A stretch of DNA of 64,000 nt from Polynucleobacter sp. AP-Kolm-20A-A1 (GTDB lineage Bacteria; Pseudomonadota; Gammaproteobacteria; Burkholderiales; Burkholderiaceae), in the NCBI RefSeq assembly GCF_018688315.1, contig NZ_CP061315.1:1116001-1180000 (forward strand), in the 5' to 3' direction. Under the pieces are notes generated by a model. That model was not told the origin of the DNA. It worked only from the letters and a program-made list of their open reading frames with translations, and searched no databases. Below, piece after piece: positions 53,213 through 62,879 of this stretch (its first letter is position 1; each line of letters starts with the position of its first letter). A program made the translations under genes and the position numbers.

Positions 53213-54136
53213 TTAAAGCTTCTCAAAAAGGGATGAAGACTGCATTTTCGCAAAAATGCTCTGGGCAGCCTGTAAAAGCGTTTGGGAACGAGCCAATCCT
53301 GCTGAAGCCTCAGCAATATCAGTGTCTAACAGGGTTGCGCGTGCATTTTCCAAGTCCGTAAGCTTACCACCCACGGAATCCTGGGCGCTACTCACCTGCT
53401 TGCTCATCAGGCCAGCCTTCACTTGGGAAGCCTTTACCTGGGTGATAGCTGCATCAAGGGCGGCCACCTGTGCTGAGGAAGGCTGATTGCCAGCCAACAG
53501 CGCATCGGAAACGTCCTTAACGGCTTGCAATACGTTTGTATATCCAGCTACAGGTTTACTAGCATCAGGAACGCCGACATTTGGGTAATGTGTTGGATCT
53601 GAAGCTAAAACATAAACACCCATGCTCTCGGACAGGCTGATGCCTTCTGCAACAGTAATGCCTGGCTCAATTTGTACTTGACCCATTGCAGTGTCGAAAG
53701 TTTGAGTAGTTGCTGGATCTTTAAGAGGCTTCAAAATTGGCTGGCCAGATGAATCACTGGCAGCGCTAAATTGCATTACTGAATCACTTAAGCTTTTTGC
53801 CTTTTGTGCCAGCGCAGCTAAGTCACTTTGACCGGAGGCACCTTGTGCCTGCACCACCACTTGCTTCAAGGAAGCCATTGCACCGTAAATAGATGACAAC
53901 TGTGAAGTGATGTTATCAAGGCGATTAGTCATCAGCTCTTGATTGGTTTTAAACATGTCATATTGAGCTTTATCAAATGACAGCTTTAAACCCAAAGTCA
54001 CAGCTTGTGGATTCTCAGAGGCTTGAGTGTATTTTTTTCCAGAAGAAATTTGAGTCTGGAATCTTACTGCCTCACTGGCGTGATCCTGAATGGACTGAAC
54101 GCCTGCATCGAAAATTTGATTGCTACTGATTCTCAT
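53213..54136 (-). CDS. flgL: Hook-filament junction protein FlgL
   Basis: 307 residues. Flagellin-like ends: N-terminal RISSNQIFDAGVQSIQDHAS, QISSGKKYTQASENP; C-terminal LENARATLLDTDIAEASAGL, ARSQTLLQAAQSIFAKM. It forms the second junction ring between hook and filament. The gene follows flgK by 15 bp. Confidence 0.93.
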   Translation of the reverse strand: MRISSNQIFDAGVQSIQDHASEAVRFQTQISSGKKYTQASENPQAVTLGLKLSFDKAQYDMFKTNQELMTNRLDNITSQLSSIYGAMASLKQVVVQAQGASGQSDLAALAQKAKSLSDSVMQFSAASDSSGQPILKPLKDPATTQTFDTAMGQVQIEPGITVAEGISLSESMGVYVLASDPTHYPNVGVPDASKPVAGYTNVLQAVKDVSDALLAGNQPSSAQVAALDAAITQVKASQVKAGLMSKQVSSAQDSVGGKLTDLENARATLLDTDIAEASAGLARSQTLLQAAQSIFAKMQSSSLFEKL

Positions 54137-54151
54137 AAATATCTCTCTTTA

Positions 54152-55720
54152 TTACGCAGCATTCATTGCTGACAACAAAGTAGCAAACATTTGATTAGCA
54201 GTTTGCATTACCTTACTTGCGGCACCATAGAGCTGCTGGAACTTAACTAAGTTAGCAGCCTCTTCATCTAAATTAACACCAGATACTGACTCTTTGCGAT
54301 TTTGTAATTGTGTAGCAACCGAAATATTTGCCTTATCTTGAGCCTTCCAAGATGAGATAGTTGAAGCCACGTTGTTAGTTAGCAAAGATAATGGAGTGCT
54401 AAAGCTATTACGCGTACTCTCAATTGCGTTTGCTGCAGTTGAATCAATTGATAGGACTGTGTTTGATCCAAAATTGATATTAGAAACAAACAGAGCTGGA
54501 TCCCAATCCGCGCCATTTACCACCGCAGCAATAGCGGCGTTGTAATTGGCAGACTTCTCATCAGACATATCCATTAATTGTGTTGCAGTGTAAGAACCCA
54601 AAACGGCTGGAGTGGTTGTAATCACACTTGGGCCATTAGTAGTGGTGTTCTTAAAACCAAAAATCGAGGTGATCCCTGTTGTGCCATCTTTTTGCTTAAC
54701 CGCATTTACATCACGTGCAAACACCAAGGCAATTGAACTTACTTGGCGTTGGATCTTGGGTATGAAATCCGTCAGGATAGTAAATGCAGCACCTGCTTGG
54801 CCGCCAGTAAAGGCAGTTTTTGCAGCAGCTTGATATGGATTGCCGTTTACTGTTGTTAAAGATGCTCCCTCCGTTGAGAGAAAGCCAATATTGACCTTAC
54901 GGCCGTCGGAATATTTTGGATCAATATTTTCAGACTGAAGTTGAACGTTGAATACACTGGCGCTCACATCAGTATTTACAAAATGGTTGGCTACTGAGCC
55001 GTCCACCAACGCCATGCCACCAATTTGGAAGGTTGCAGTGCCGTCAGTATGAATAATCGATTTTCCACCCAACAGATCTTGCAAGCGAGTCAACAAACGA
55101 TCGCGCTCATCCAACACATCTGCTGCTGGAGTTGCATTACCTGGTACAGAACCACTGAGAATGTCTAGGTTAATACGCGCTAAAGCTGGAGCAACTGCAT
55201 TTGCCTCATCCAAAATGGCTGTAAGGTTTGCTCTTGTGCTTGCACCTAATTGATTAATGGTATCGGTAAAGGTGCTGATACGTGTTGCCACCTGTGTTGC
55301 CTTGGCAGCAAAGTCTTGAATATTCGTTGTACTGCTCGTATTAGAGGCCAATGTTCCGGCAGCATTAAAGAAGCTGGACATCGCCTCTGCAATTGAGCTA
55401 GATGGATCCATCATGGAGGTATCCAAGCCATTTACAGTCTGGAGCAAGCTGGCTGTAAAGCTCGATTTGCTCTTCTGCTCTCTTAATTGAGCGTCTAATA
55501 AACGATCCGTGTAGCGAGTAAAGCCTTCTACAGAGAATGCGGTATTGCCAAAACTCCAAGAATTTAAGGCGCGGGTACTGATGATGCTATTGGATTGACG
55601 ACGTGTAAAACCATCTACTGATGAACCAGCAACGTTCTGGGAAGTTACAGTCATGCCAGCTGAAGCTACTTCAAGAGCAGAATAAGCTGAATTGATGATT
55701 GAAATGTTGTTTACGCCCAC
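54152..55720 (-). CDS. flgK: Hook-associated protein FlgK
   Basis: 522 residues. N-terminal rod/hook signature SIINSAYSALEVASAGMTVT, SQNVAGSSVDGFTRR; C-terminal GVNLDEEAANLVKFQQLYGA, SKVMQTANQMFATLL. It forms the first junction ring and starts a flgK-flgL-motA-motB run. A FliA-like promoter lies 80-106 bp upstream. Confidence 0.95.
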   Translation of the reverse strand: MGVNNISIINSAYSALEVASAGMTVTSQNVAGSSVDGFTRRQSNSIISTRALNSWSFGNTAFSVEGFTRYTDRLLDAQLREQKSKSSFTASLLQTVNGLDTSMMDPSSSIAEAMSSFFNAAGTLASNTSSTTNIQDFAAKATQVATRISTFTDTINQLGASTRANLTAILDEANAVAPALARINLDILSGSVPGNATPAADVLDERDRLLTRLQDLLGGKSIIHTDGTATFQIGGMALVDGSVANHFVNTDVSASVFNVQLQSENIDPKYSDGRKVNIGFLSTEGASLTTVNGNPYQAAAKTAFTGGQAGAAFTILTDFIPKIQRQVSSIALVFARDVNAVKQKDGTTGITSIFGFKNTTTNGPSVITTTPAVLGSYTATQLMDMSDEKSANYNAAIAAVVNGADWDPALFVSNINFGSNTVLSIDSTAANAIESTRNSFSTPLSLLTNNVASTISSWKAQDKANISVATQLQNRKESVSGVNLDEEAANLVKFQQLYGAASKVMQTANQMFATLLSAMNAA

Positions 55721-55799
55721 GATATCCCTGTTTACTGAGTTTTACTTCTGTTCTACAACCAGCATCACCTCTATTGCCTTGGCTATACCTACACAGATA

Positions 55800-55826
55800 T
55801 ATACGGACATTTAGAGCAAAACTTTA
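55800..55826 (-). promoter_or_regulatory. Candidate FliA (sigma-28) promoter of flgK
   Basis: On the minus strand TAAAGTTT (55819-55826) is followed after exactly 11 bp by TCCGTATA (55800-55807). The -35 matches the flagellar sigma-28 consensus TAAAGTTT perfectly; the -10 keeps the CCG core of GCCGATAA but differs elsewhere. The -35 overlaps the flgJ stop. Transcription would start about 70 bp before flgK and could cover flgK-flgL-motA-motB. Confidence 0.5.
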
Positions 55827-56159
55827 GTTTTTAGCCTTTATTTTGGCGGCTACATCAGCCTGCTGTAACAGCTGTTCTGTCATTTTTTTGGCAAAGCCAA
55901 GACCATTACCCTTGGTGATCATTGCAGCGACCTGATCATCAACCATATCGGTATAGCCGGTATTGATTGACTTTTGCTTATCAGGGTCAAAACTTGAGTT
56001 ACGCATCTCACGGAGCATTTGACGTACTAAAGTCGTCTCAAATCCACGTGCAGCCTCTTCTACCTTCTGGCGATAATTTGCAGCGGTAGTGGGCGTTGCC
56101 AATCTATTGGCGGTGGCGCCTAACTCCCATGGTGAAGATGAGGTAGCGACTGTTGTCAT
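55824..56159 (-). CDS. flgJ: Short FlgJ: rod-cap/binding domain only
   Basis: 111 residues. Contains the rod-binding domain (AARGFETTLVRQMLREMRNS, TGYTDMVDDQVAAMITKGNG, LGFAKKMTEQLLQQ). The C-terminal glucosaminidase domain found in many beta- and gammaproteobacterial FlgJ proteins (about 310 residues) is absent. A separate wall hydrolase would be needed to let the rod through; none is in the window. Starts 2 bp after flgI. Confidence 0.9.
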   Translation of the reverse strand: MTTVATSSSPWELGATANRLATPTTAANYRQKVEEAARGFETTLVRQMLREMRNSSFDPDKQKSINTGYTDMVDDQVAAMITKGNGLGFAKKMTEQLLQQADVAAKIKAKN

Positions 56160-56161
56160 GA

Positions 56162-57289
56162 TTAGATAACTTCGATGTCCGCTTTAAGGGCGCCAGCTGC
56201 TTTCATGGCCTGCAGAATGGCAATCAAATCTTGTGGCGTAGCACCCAACATATTTAAAGCCTTCACTACAGACTCAAGCGATGCGCTTGGGCCAGCAAAT
56301 TTCAGAGCATTCTCAGAACCACGATCGACGTTGACGTTATCTACAGCAGTAGATAGTGTGGCCTCACCTGTAAACGGTGGCGGCTGACGCAGTAAACGGG
56401 ATTGATCAACACGGACTTCTACGCGCAGAGATAAATTTCCATGAGCGGCAGCAAATGATCCTAAGCGAACGCCTTGGTTCATCACCACAGAACCAGTTCT
56501 GGAATTCAGAACCACTTTTGCGGAATCCGGTATCAATGGAATATCCAACTCTTGCAATGCTGCCAAGAAGTTCATACGTTGAACTGGATTTTCTGGTGTA
56601 CGTACAGTAAGTGAGCGGCCATCAATCGGTACAGCAATATTGGCGCCAAAACGACGGGTAATTGCATCTGTTGTTCTCTGCATTAGAGAGAAATCACTAT
56701 TTTTCAAGTTAATCTCAACAAATGTATTGTTCTCGTCAGCTGGAATACCTTTTTCAATCAAACCACCTGCAGGAATACGTCCAGCAGATAAGTGATTGTT
56801 TTGTTTGGTATTTAAGTTGGCAACGCCATGGCCTGAAATGATTAATGAACCTTGTGCTTGAGCGTAAACCTGGCCATCTGCACCGCGCATAGGTGTCATA
56901 ACCAAAGTTCCACCCTTGAGACTGCGCGAGCTTCCCATCGCAGAAACGGTGACATCAATCTTTTGACCTGGTTTTGGATATGCCGGTAAATCAGCGGTCA
57001 CCATTACGGCAGCAATATTACGCAACCAAGTTTGGTTGTTGTACTTGTCGGTCTCAGGAATGGTAACGCCCATCGCTGAAAGCATCTGACGAATACTTTG
57101 CAAAGTAAATGGAGTCTGAATAGTTAAGTCGCCTGTACCATCCAAACCAACTACCAAGCCATAACCAACTAATTGGTTGGTACGCTGACCAGTAAAGTCA
57201 GCGATTTCACGAATACGTTCAGCTTGGGCAAAGTTGCTACCAGCTAATTGAAGTGCCAAAACAGCAAGGGCAATGAGGATCTTTTTCAT
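56162..57289 (-). CDS. flgI: Flagellar P-ring protein FlgI
   Basis: 375 residues from the ATG at 57289, the third of three consecutive ATGs and best spaced from AAGG. It gives the signal peptide KKILIALAVLALQLAGSNFA. Family motifs: DFTGQRTNQLVGYGLVVGLD, GTGDLTIQTPFTLQSI and LVKALNMLGATPQDLIAILQ-type end (VVKALNMLGATPQDLIAILQ). FlgI forms the periplasmic ring around the rod. It lies directly after flgH. Confidence 0.94.
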   Translation of the reverse strand: MKKILIALAVLALQLAGSNFAQAERIREIADFTGQRTNQLVGYGLVVGLDGTGDLTIQTPFTLQSIRQMLSAMGVTIPETDKYNNQTWLRNIAAVMVTADLPAYPKPGQKIDVTVSAMGSSRSLKGGTLVMTPMRGADGQVYAQAQGSLIISGHGVANLNTKQNNHLSAGRIPAGGLIEKGIPADENNTFVEINLKNSDFSLMQRTTDAITRRFGANIAVPIDGRSLTVRTPENPVQRMNFLAALQELDIPLIPDSAKVVLNSRTGSVVMNQGVRLGSFAAAHGNLSLRVEVRVDQSRLLRQPPPFTGEATLSTAVDNVNVDRGSENALKFAGPSASLESVVKALNMLGATPQDLIAILQAMKAAGALKADIEVI

Positions 57290-57297
57290 CATCATCC

Positions 57298-58005
57298 TTA
57301 CATCGGGCCATAGCCAAAGAGGAACTTGGTCAACCAACCAGGCTCACGCACATCATCCGTTACACCACGACCACGATATTCAATACGTGCATCAGCTACT
57401 TGAGAAGAGGCAACAGTATTGTTAATCAAGTTATTTGGATTAACAGTTCCGCCAAAGCGAATAATCTCTTCTTCGAAACCAACGGCAACTTGCTTCTCAC
57501 CAGCTACAACCATATTACCGTTTGAGAGAACTTCCAAAACAGTTACAGTGATAAATCCATTAAAGCTATTAGCTGCAGAACTTGCGCCCTCACCCAAATG
57601 GTTTGTAGCGCCATCCGCACCTAAGCCCAACTTACCAGTTGGGTTCATAGATACATTGTTTGCACCTGTATTAGTTACGCCTGCGTTCAGGGCAGTACCA
57701 CCACTCTTCTTCGCAGAGGAGCCAGAATTTTTACTTGCGCTAGTAGTCTCGTTTAACAAGACGATCAATGTATCACCTACAGCACGTGCACGACGATCCT
57801 CGAACAATGGTCTGTAGATGCCAGTCATTGAAGTTTGAGCTGCTGGGAAAAGGCTACCAGGATTCGCTGGACGATCATCGCCAGCTGATGGGCGAACGGT
57901 CGTAGGCGTAGTCACCAAAGGTGTACGGTTAGCAGAAGAAGCGCAACCCCACAACTGGGTTAGCGCCACTAGTGAAGCAATAATGAGTAATAGTCTACGC
58001 ATCAT
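57298..58005 (-). CDS. flgH: Flagellar L-ring lipoprotein FlgH
   Basis: 235 residues. Lipoprotein signal with TQLWGC; mature part has FEDRRARAVGDTLIVLLNET, GFITVTVLEVLSNGNMVVAG and IEYRGRGVTDDVREPGWLTK. It forms the outer-membrane ring of the basal body. Its start overlaps the flgG stop by 4 bp. Confidence 0.94.
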   Translation of the reverse strand: MMRRLLLIIASLVALTQLWGCASSANRTPLVTTPTTVRPSAGDDRPANPGSLFPAAQTSMTGIYRPLFEDRRARAVGDTLIVLLNETTSASKNSGSSAKKSGGTALNAGVTNTGANNVSMNPTGKLGLGADGATNHLGEGASSAANSFNGFITVTVLEVLSNGNMVVAGEKQVAVGFEEEIIRFGGTVNPNNLINNTVASSQVADARIEYRGRGVTDDVREPGWLTKFLFGYGPM

Positions 58006-58784
58006 AGTTGTCCAATTTTTTGAAGCATTTGATCAGAAGCAGTAATCGCACGAGCTTGAATCTCATACAAACGTTGTGCGGCAATCATTTGCACCAATTG
58101 CTCTGCAACGTTTACGTTGGATTGCTCAAGTGTGTTTTGCATTACAGAGCCAAGACCATTAGTACCAGGCACATTGACCAATGGAGCACCAGATGCTGGT
58201 GTTTCCAAGAATAAGTTGCCGCCAGCACCGATCAAGCCATCTGGGTTGATAAAGCTTGCAACCACTAAGCTACCAGCAGTGTTAATTTTGGAGATGTCTT
58301 GTGTCGTGTACTGAACCAAACCATCTGGAGTAATAGTGATAGAAGTTGCGCCAGGAGGAATGGTGATGCCATTACCAACGGTATAGCCAGAGCTAGTCAC
58401 AATAGTGCCGTTCTGGTTGGTAGTAAATCCACCGTCACGTGTATAGGCCAATGTGCCATCGGGCATTTGAACCTGAAAATAGCCGTTACCTTTGATTGCT
58501 ACGTCCAATGGGTTTGCTGTAGTCAGCAAAGGGCCCTGAGTCATGATGCGCTCAGTAGCCTGTAATTTTGCACCAGAGCCTAATTGCAAGCCATCTGGAG
58601 TCATAGTTTGAGTCAAGGAATATGATCCTGGCTCACGAATAGTTTGATACATCAAGTCCTGGAACATTGGACGCAATGTTTTAAATGCGGTGGTTGACGC
58701 GTTAGCCAAGTTATTGGCAATCGTGTCCAAGTTCATCTGCTGAGCATCTAAACCCGTCTTTGCAATCCACAGTGAGCGCATCAT
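58002..58784 (-). CDS. flgG: Distal rod protein FlgG
   Basis: 260 residues, the standard length. N-terminal SLWIAKTGLDAQQMNLDTIA, NNLANASTTAFK; central FQDLMYQTIREPG, characteristic of FlgG; C-terminal NVAEQLVQMIAAQRLYEIQA. Forms the distal rod inside the L and P rings. Lies 30 bp after flgF. Confidence 0.96.
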   Translation of the reverse strand: MMRSLWIAKTGLDAQQMNLDTIANNLANASTTAFKTLRPMFQDLMYQTIREPGSYSLTQTMTPDGLQLGSGAKLQATERIMTQGPLLTTANPLDVAIKGNGYFQVQMPDGTLAYTRDGGFTTNQNGTIVTSSGYTVGNGITIPPGATSITITPDGLVQYTTQDISKINTAGSLVVASFINPDGLIGAGGNLFLETPASGAPLVNVPGTNGLGSVMQNTLEQSNVNVAEQLVQMIAAQRLYEIQARAITASDQMLQKIGQL

Positions 58785-58814
58785 AATGAAATCTACTTTC
58801 TTTTAATTAATTCT

Positions 58815-59585
58815 TTAACCGCGTGACAAAGACATCAAAGCATTTGCTGACTTTGCATTCTGATCTGCAGACTGAATAAAACGCATATTCAAGTCAAACA
58901 TTCTGTTTTGTTCAATCATCTGAACCATAGCTGTGGTTGGGTTTACGTTACTCAACTCAACAGCACCCTGCTGTACACGAATACTTGTATCGGCAGCTGG
59001 TTGGATCATGCCTGGAATATCAAATAAACCGTCAGCGCTGCGTACCAATGTATTTGGATCTACCTTAACCAAACGCAATTGATCAATTTCATCAAAAGGT
59101 GTATTGGCCGCTTCATCAAAAGTGGTAATACCGATCATTTGCGAAGAGATATAGCCGTCTTGAGAAATACTTATCTGCTTAATTGAATCAGGGATATTAA
59201 TTTCGTTGTCTTGACCTAATACAACGTTATCGCCAAGGCGTAAAACGCCCTTCTCATCAATATTGAAGCGACCATTTTTGGTGTAAGCAACAGAACCATC
59301 TGGACGACGCACAGCAAAAAAGCCGTCGCGCGTTTGAATAGCTACATCCAACTGATTACCAGTAGTTTGAATCGGACCCGGTGTGAAATCAGTGCCTGGC
59401 GTGGTATCCACTACAAAAGCACGTGAAGCTGCGCCCTGACCTTCAATCGGTGCAGAACGAAATGCGGCAAACATCTCACGAAACCCAGGAGTCTGGGCAT
59501 TCGCGAGATTGTTAGTCGTGGTAGCCAATTGCAGCATTGCCTGCTTGGCACCCGTCATCGAAATATAAGCTGACCGATCTAACAT
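58815..59585 (-). CDS. flgF: Proximal rod protein FlgF
   Basis: 256 residues. N-terminal AYISMTGAKQAMLQLATTTN, NLANAQTPGFREMFAAFRS; central TGNQLDVAIQTRDGFFAV; C-terminal VQMIEQNRMFDLNMRFIQ. Rod component between flgE and flgG in the usual order. Confidence 0.94.
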   Translation of the reverse strand: MLDRSAYISMTGAKQAMLQLATTTNNLANAQTPGFREMFAAFRSAPIEGQGAASRAFVVDTTPGTDFTPGPIQTTGNQLDVAIQTRDGFFAVRRPDGSVAYTKNGRFNIDEKGVLRLGDNVVLGQDNEINIPDSIKQISISQDGYISSQMIGITTFDEAANTPFDEIDQLRLVKVDPNTLVRSADGLFDIPGMIQPAADTSIRVQQGAVELSNVNPTTAMVQMIEQNRMFDLNMRFIQSADQNAKSANALMSLSRG

Positions 59586-59618
59586 GTTTACCTAATCTCT
59601 ATATCAATATGCTATTGA

Positions 59619-61691
59619 TTAACCAACCATACGGATGGTGTCTTGCATTGTTTGGTCAAATGCACGCAAGCTTTGTGAGTTAGCAGAGTAAACACGCTGC
59701 AACAACATCAACTTAACGAGTTCGTTTGACAAATCAACGTTTGACTGTTCAACCGCTTGAGATTTGATTGCACCAAATGAGCCTTCACCTGGGCGACCGA
59801 TGCGAACACCGTTGTCACCTTCAGTACCTGAACGATAGCTAGGAGCAAACGAGTTGCCACCAGTTGGAACCAATTGCTCTGAAGCGTCAAAGTGTGCCAA
59901 AGCGATTTGGCCGGCGATCAATTTACGGCCATTACCGTAAACACCGACGATTGTGCCGTTGCCATCGATGCTAACGCTAGACAATTGTGAGCGTGGCTCG
60001 CCGTCTTGTGCACTTTGATTTACTTGGAATGATGAAGCTTGAACTTGTGTATCAGAAAGATCCAAATCAAAGATCAAAGGAATGTTAGTTCCCTGCTGTG
60101 AGCCATTGCTTACGCGAGTAGTCAATTTAGCGATTGTGCTAAATACTGGCTTGCCAGAAGCATTGTCAACAACCAATGAATCGATATTACGCCCACCGAT
60201 AAAGCCCATTGTTGCAACAGTTTGATAACCACCAGCACCTTGGGTTTCTGCGGCCTGCCCTTTATTAGAAACAGTGCTTGGATCGTTGTAGTTATAGAAC
60301 ACACCATCAATCGCTGCATAAACTTCAACGTTTGAACGAACTGCAGTCAAGATTGAATTAGACGCAGCTTTATTTGTTGTACCTTGAACTACTACAGCTG
60401 TTCCGTCTGGAGCTGTCAAAGTCATATCAAGAGTCTTCTTGAATGTAACTGCAGCGCTAGTTAATGTAGCAGGAATTCCGCCGCTTAAAGTTGCAACTTT
60501 TGTGCCGGAATTGTATGCAGTTACAGTCAAACCGGTATCAGTAGAGCCAGTAAACAATCTTCTACCAACCAAGTCACTAGAGCCAGTTGTCAGGGTGATG
60601 GTTGTAGCTGCAGCTGCAGCAGACGCAACTGTATCAGCTGCATCTGCAGGATAGAAGCTAAATGCTGCGCTAGCCGGTACATCAAGTGCGCCACCTGCGG
60701 TAGCAATAGTTGCGATTGAATCACCTAATGCAAAGCCAGCAGTAGCAACAGTCAAGCCTGTATCGCGACCATTCATGAAAATCTTGCTTCCCAATGGAAT
60801 AGCTGCCGCAGCTAATTTGCCAGCATCAAATGTCAAATTTCCGCCGTTAGTAACGGTTTGGCCTGTTACCTTACCCAATACGGTTGTGATTGCAGGAGTT
60901 TGCACTGACAAAGCAGATGTTCCTGGGATTACAACTTGAGTATCAGACAATGTATTTGGAGCTGATGCTTGACCAGGTGTGTATACGTAGCCTGTTGAAT
61001 TAGATGTGATGTTCAATGCGCTATCAGTAATGCGACGATAGTAAACCTCTAATGTATGAGCAGCGCCATTGGAATCAAAAACAGTTTGAGTTGTTTTTGA
61101 GTTAAATGTATTTTGTGCTGGATCGAATGCAACACCACCCGCTTTAACGAATGCGTTTTCACGAGAATCCAAAACTGCTGCAATTTTTGATGTGTGTGTT
61201 TGTGTGCCATTAGCAAAGTCAGCAGGCATCTTCAGCTTGCCATTAGTAGTACCAAGACCGCGAATGTCGTCAGTCACTGATGTGCCATCTTTGCTTGGCT
61301 GATAGCCAGTCAAGTACATACCATTTTCATTTACGATCCAGCCATTCTTATCTACAGCAAACTGACCGTTACGGGTGTAGTTCAATGATGTTGGATCATC
61401 TGGATTGGTCAGCACGCGGAACCAACCGTCGCCACCAATAGCCATATCCAATGGGTTAGATGAATTGTTGATAGTGCCGTATGTCAAAGGACGACGCACT
61501 GCTAAGCGCTCGGAACCTAAACCAACGCGATTAACGTCAGAAGGATTAACGGCCTTGAAATACTGGTCAGCAAACACGTAGTCGCCGGCTTTGTAGCCAA
61601 CGGTATTCGCATTAGCGATATTGCTACTAGTCGTATCAATAGCCAATGAGGTGTTTTGCAAGCCAGATAAGCCGATTGTGTAGTTAGCCAT
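59619..61691 (-). CDS. flgE: Flagellar hook protein FlgE, unusually long
   Basis: 690 residues, against about 400 in Escherichia. The D0/D1 ends are normal: YTIGLSGLQNTSLAIDTTSS, NIANANTVGYKAGDYVFADQ; C-terminal VEQSNVDLSNELVKLMLLQR. The extra length lies in the central, surface-exposed domain at about residues 230-470, which is Ala/Thr-rich and probably intrinsically repetitive. Long FlgE proteins occur in other betaproteobacteria. The hook is the universal joint between rod and filament. Confidence 0.94.
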   Translation of the reverse strand: MANYTIGLSGLQNTSLAIDTTSSNIANANTVGYKAGDYVFADQYFKAVNPSDVNRVGLGSERLAVRRPLTYGTINNSSNPLDMAIGGDGWFRVLTNPDDPTSLNYTRNGQFAVDKNGWIVNENGMYLTGYQPSKDGTSVTDDIRGLGTTNGKLKMPADFANGTQTHTSKIAAVLDSRENAFVKAGGVAFDPAQNTFNSKTTQTVFDSNGAAHTLEVYYRRITDSALNITSNSTGYVYTPGQASAPNTLSDTQVVIPGTSALSVQTPAITTVLGKVTGQTVTNGGNLTFDAGKLAAAAIPLGSKIFMNGRDTGLTVATAGFALGDSIATIATAGGALDVPASAAFSFYPADAADTVASAAAAATTITLTTGSSDLVGRRLFTGSTDTGLTVTAYNSGTKVATLSGGIPATLTSAAVTFKKTLDMTLTAPDGTAVVVQGTTNKAASNSILTAVRSNVEVYAAIDGVFYNYNDPSTVSNKGQAAETQGAGGYQTVATMGFIGGRNIDSLVVDNASGKPVFSTIAKLTTRVSNGSQQGTNIPLIFDLDLSDTQVQASSFQVNQSAQDGEPRSQLSSVSIDGNGTIVGVYGNGRKLIAGQIALAHFDASEQLVPTGGNSFAPSYRSGTEGDNGVRIGRPGEGSFGAIKSQAVEQSNVDLSNELVKLMLLQRVYSANSQSLRAFDQTMQDTIRMVG

Positions 61692-61776
61692 GTTTTAGGT
61701 TCCTTTTGATAATTTAAATATCAACTGCAATAAATGAATGAATGTTTCTGTTTTTAAGTCTGTAATTCGTTAATTC

Positions 61777-62460
61777 TTAAGCGATCCACTGAGCAATGTC
61801 TGTAGGCGCTACTGCTCTGCCGTCAGCCAATGTCAATAAAGCGTTTTTATTTGAATCTTTACCAATAGCTGCAACCATTGAAGCTACATAACTATCAGGA
61901 GTAAAAGTGTTACCTTCAGTGCTTAATGCGCTCAAGGCGATGTTGTATTTACCAGCCGCTACGGGTTGACCATTGCTGTCAGTGCCATCCCATGAGAAGT
62001 CAACCATGCCAGCAGAGTGAGCGCCTAAAGTTTCTTGAGCGACAACGTTGCCGTTGGCATCAGTAATTGTTGCCAACACAGAAGAAACGTCATTTGCTAG
62101 CTGTGCACCCAAGTTAATTGGTGTTTGGCCGTCAAAGCTCATTGACTTACCTGCAACCATTGCGTACTTACCAACAGATGAGGAGTAGTTCATGAAATCG
62201 CTAGACTGAATCTGTGACAACAATGAAGTCATCGTGCTCTTCATTTGGTTGATACCGTCAACCATGTTCAATTGAGCCAGCTGAGTAGTCATACTCGCTG
62301 TATCGGTTGGGTTCATTGGGTCTTGATTCTGTAACTGGGCAGTTAGCATCTTCAAGAAGTTCTGTGTCATATCCTTCGTTGAAGTAGGATCGGTCGCCGC
62401 AGCTGTTTTAGCGGTTGGATCGTACTGCTTGATCAGACTTAAGTTAGATACAGTTGCCAT
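61777..62460 (-). CDS. flgD: Hook cap protein FlgD
   Basis: 227 residues. N-terminal FLKMLTAQLQNQDPMNPTDT and QLAQLNMVDGINQM are the FlgD signature; a FlgD Ig/TUDOR-like region follows (VSFSWDGTDSNGQPVAAGKY-type, here MVDFSWDGTDSNGQPVAAGK). Required for hook assembly, then lost. Lies 14 bp after flgC; an 85-bp gap with no other feature separates it from flgE. Confidence 0.94.
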   Translation of the reverse strand: MATVSNLSLIKQYDPTAKTAAATDPTSTKDMTQNFLKMLTAQLQNQDPMNPTDTASMTTQLAQLNMVDGINQMKSTMTSLLSQIQSSDFMNYSSSVGKYAMVAGKSMSFDGQTPINLGAQLANDVSSVLATITDANGNVVAQETLGAHSAGMVDFSWDGTDSNGQPVAAGKYNIALSALSTEGNTFTPDSYVASMVAAIGKDSNKNALLTLADGRAVAPTDIAQWIA

Positions 62461-62474
62461 CGTTTTTTCCTTTA

Positions 62475-62879
62475 TTAACGGCCTAAATCGAGTGTCTTTA
62501 ACATCAACTGACGTGTGGTGTTCATCATTTCCACGTTAGCTTGATATGAACGTGATGCAGAGATCATGTTCACCATTTCTTCTACTGGGTTTACGTTTGG
62601 CATTTCTACGTAACCGCTTGCATTCGCCATTGGGTGAAATGGCTTGTATTCCATACGCAAAGGCTCTGCGCTTTCAACAATTGCAGATACCTGTACACCA
62701 ACACCTTGAGCCTTCTCAATTGGTGTTGGGCTAAATAACACTTGGCGTGAGCGATATGTGCGGCCATCAGGACCAGCAACGCTCTCTGCATTGGCTACGT
62801 TAGAAGCGGTCACGTTCAAGCGCATTGCTTGAGCAACTAAACCGCTTGAACCGATATCGAATGCGCCTAATAAACTCAT
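62475..62879 (-). CDS. flgC: Rod protein FlgC
   Basis: 134 residues. N-terminal AFDIGSSGLVAQAMRLNVTA, SNVANAESVAGPDGRTYR; C-terminal VNPVEEMVNMISASRSYQAN. Proximal rod subunit. Its start overlaps the flgB stop by 4 bp. Confidence 0.95.
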   Translation of the reverse strand: MSLLGAFDIGSSGLVAQAMRLNVTASNVANAESVAGPDGRTYRSRQVLFSPTPIEKAQGVGVQVSAIVESAEPLRMEYKPFHPMANASGYVEMPNVNPVEEMVNMISASRSYQANVEMMNTTRQLMLKTLDLGR

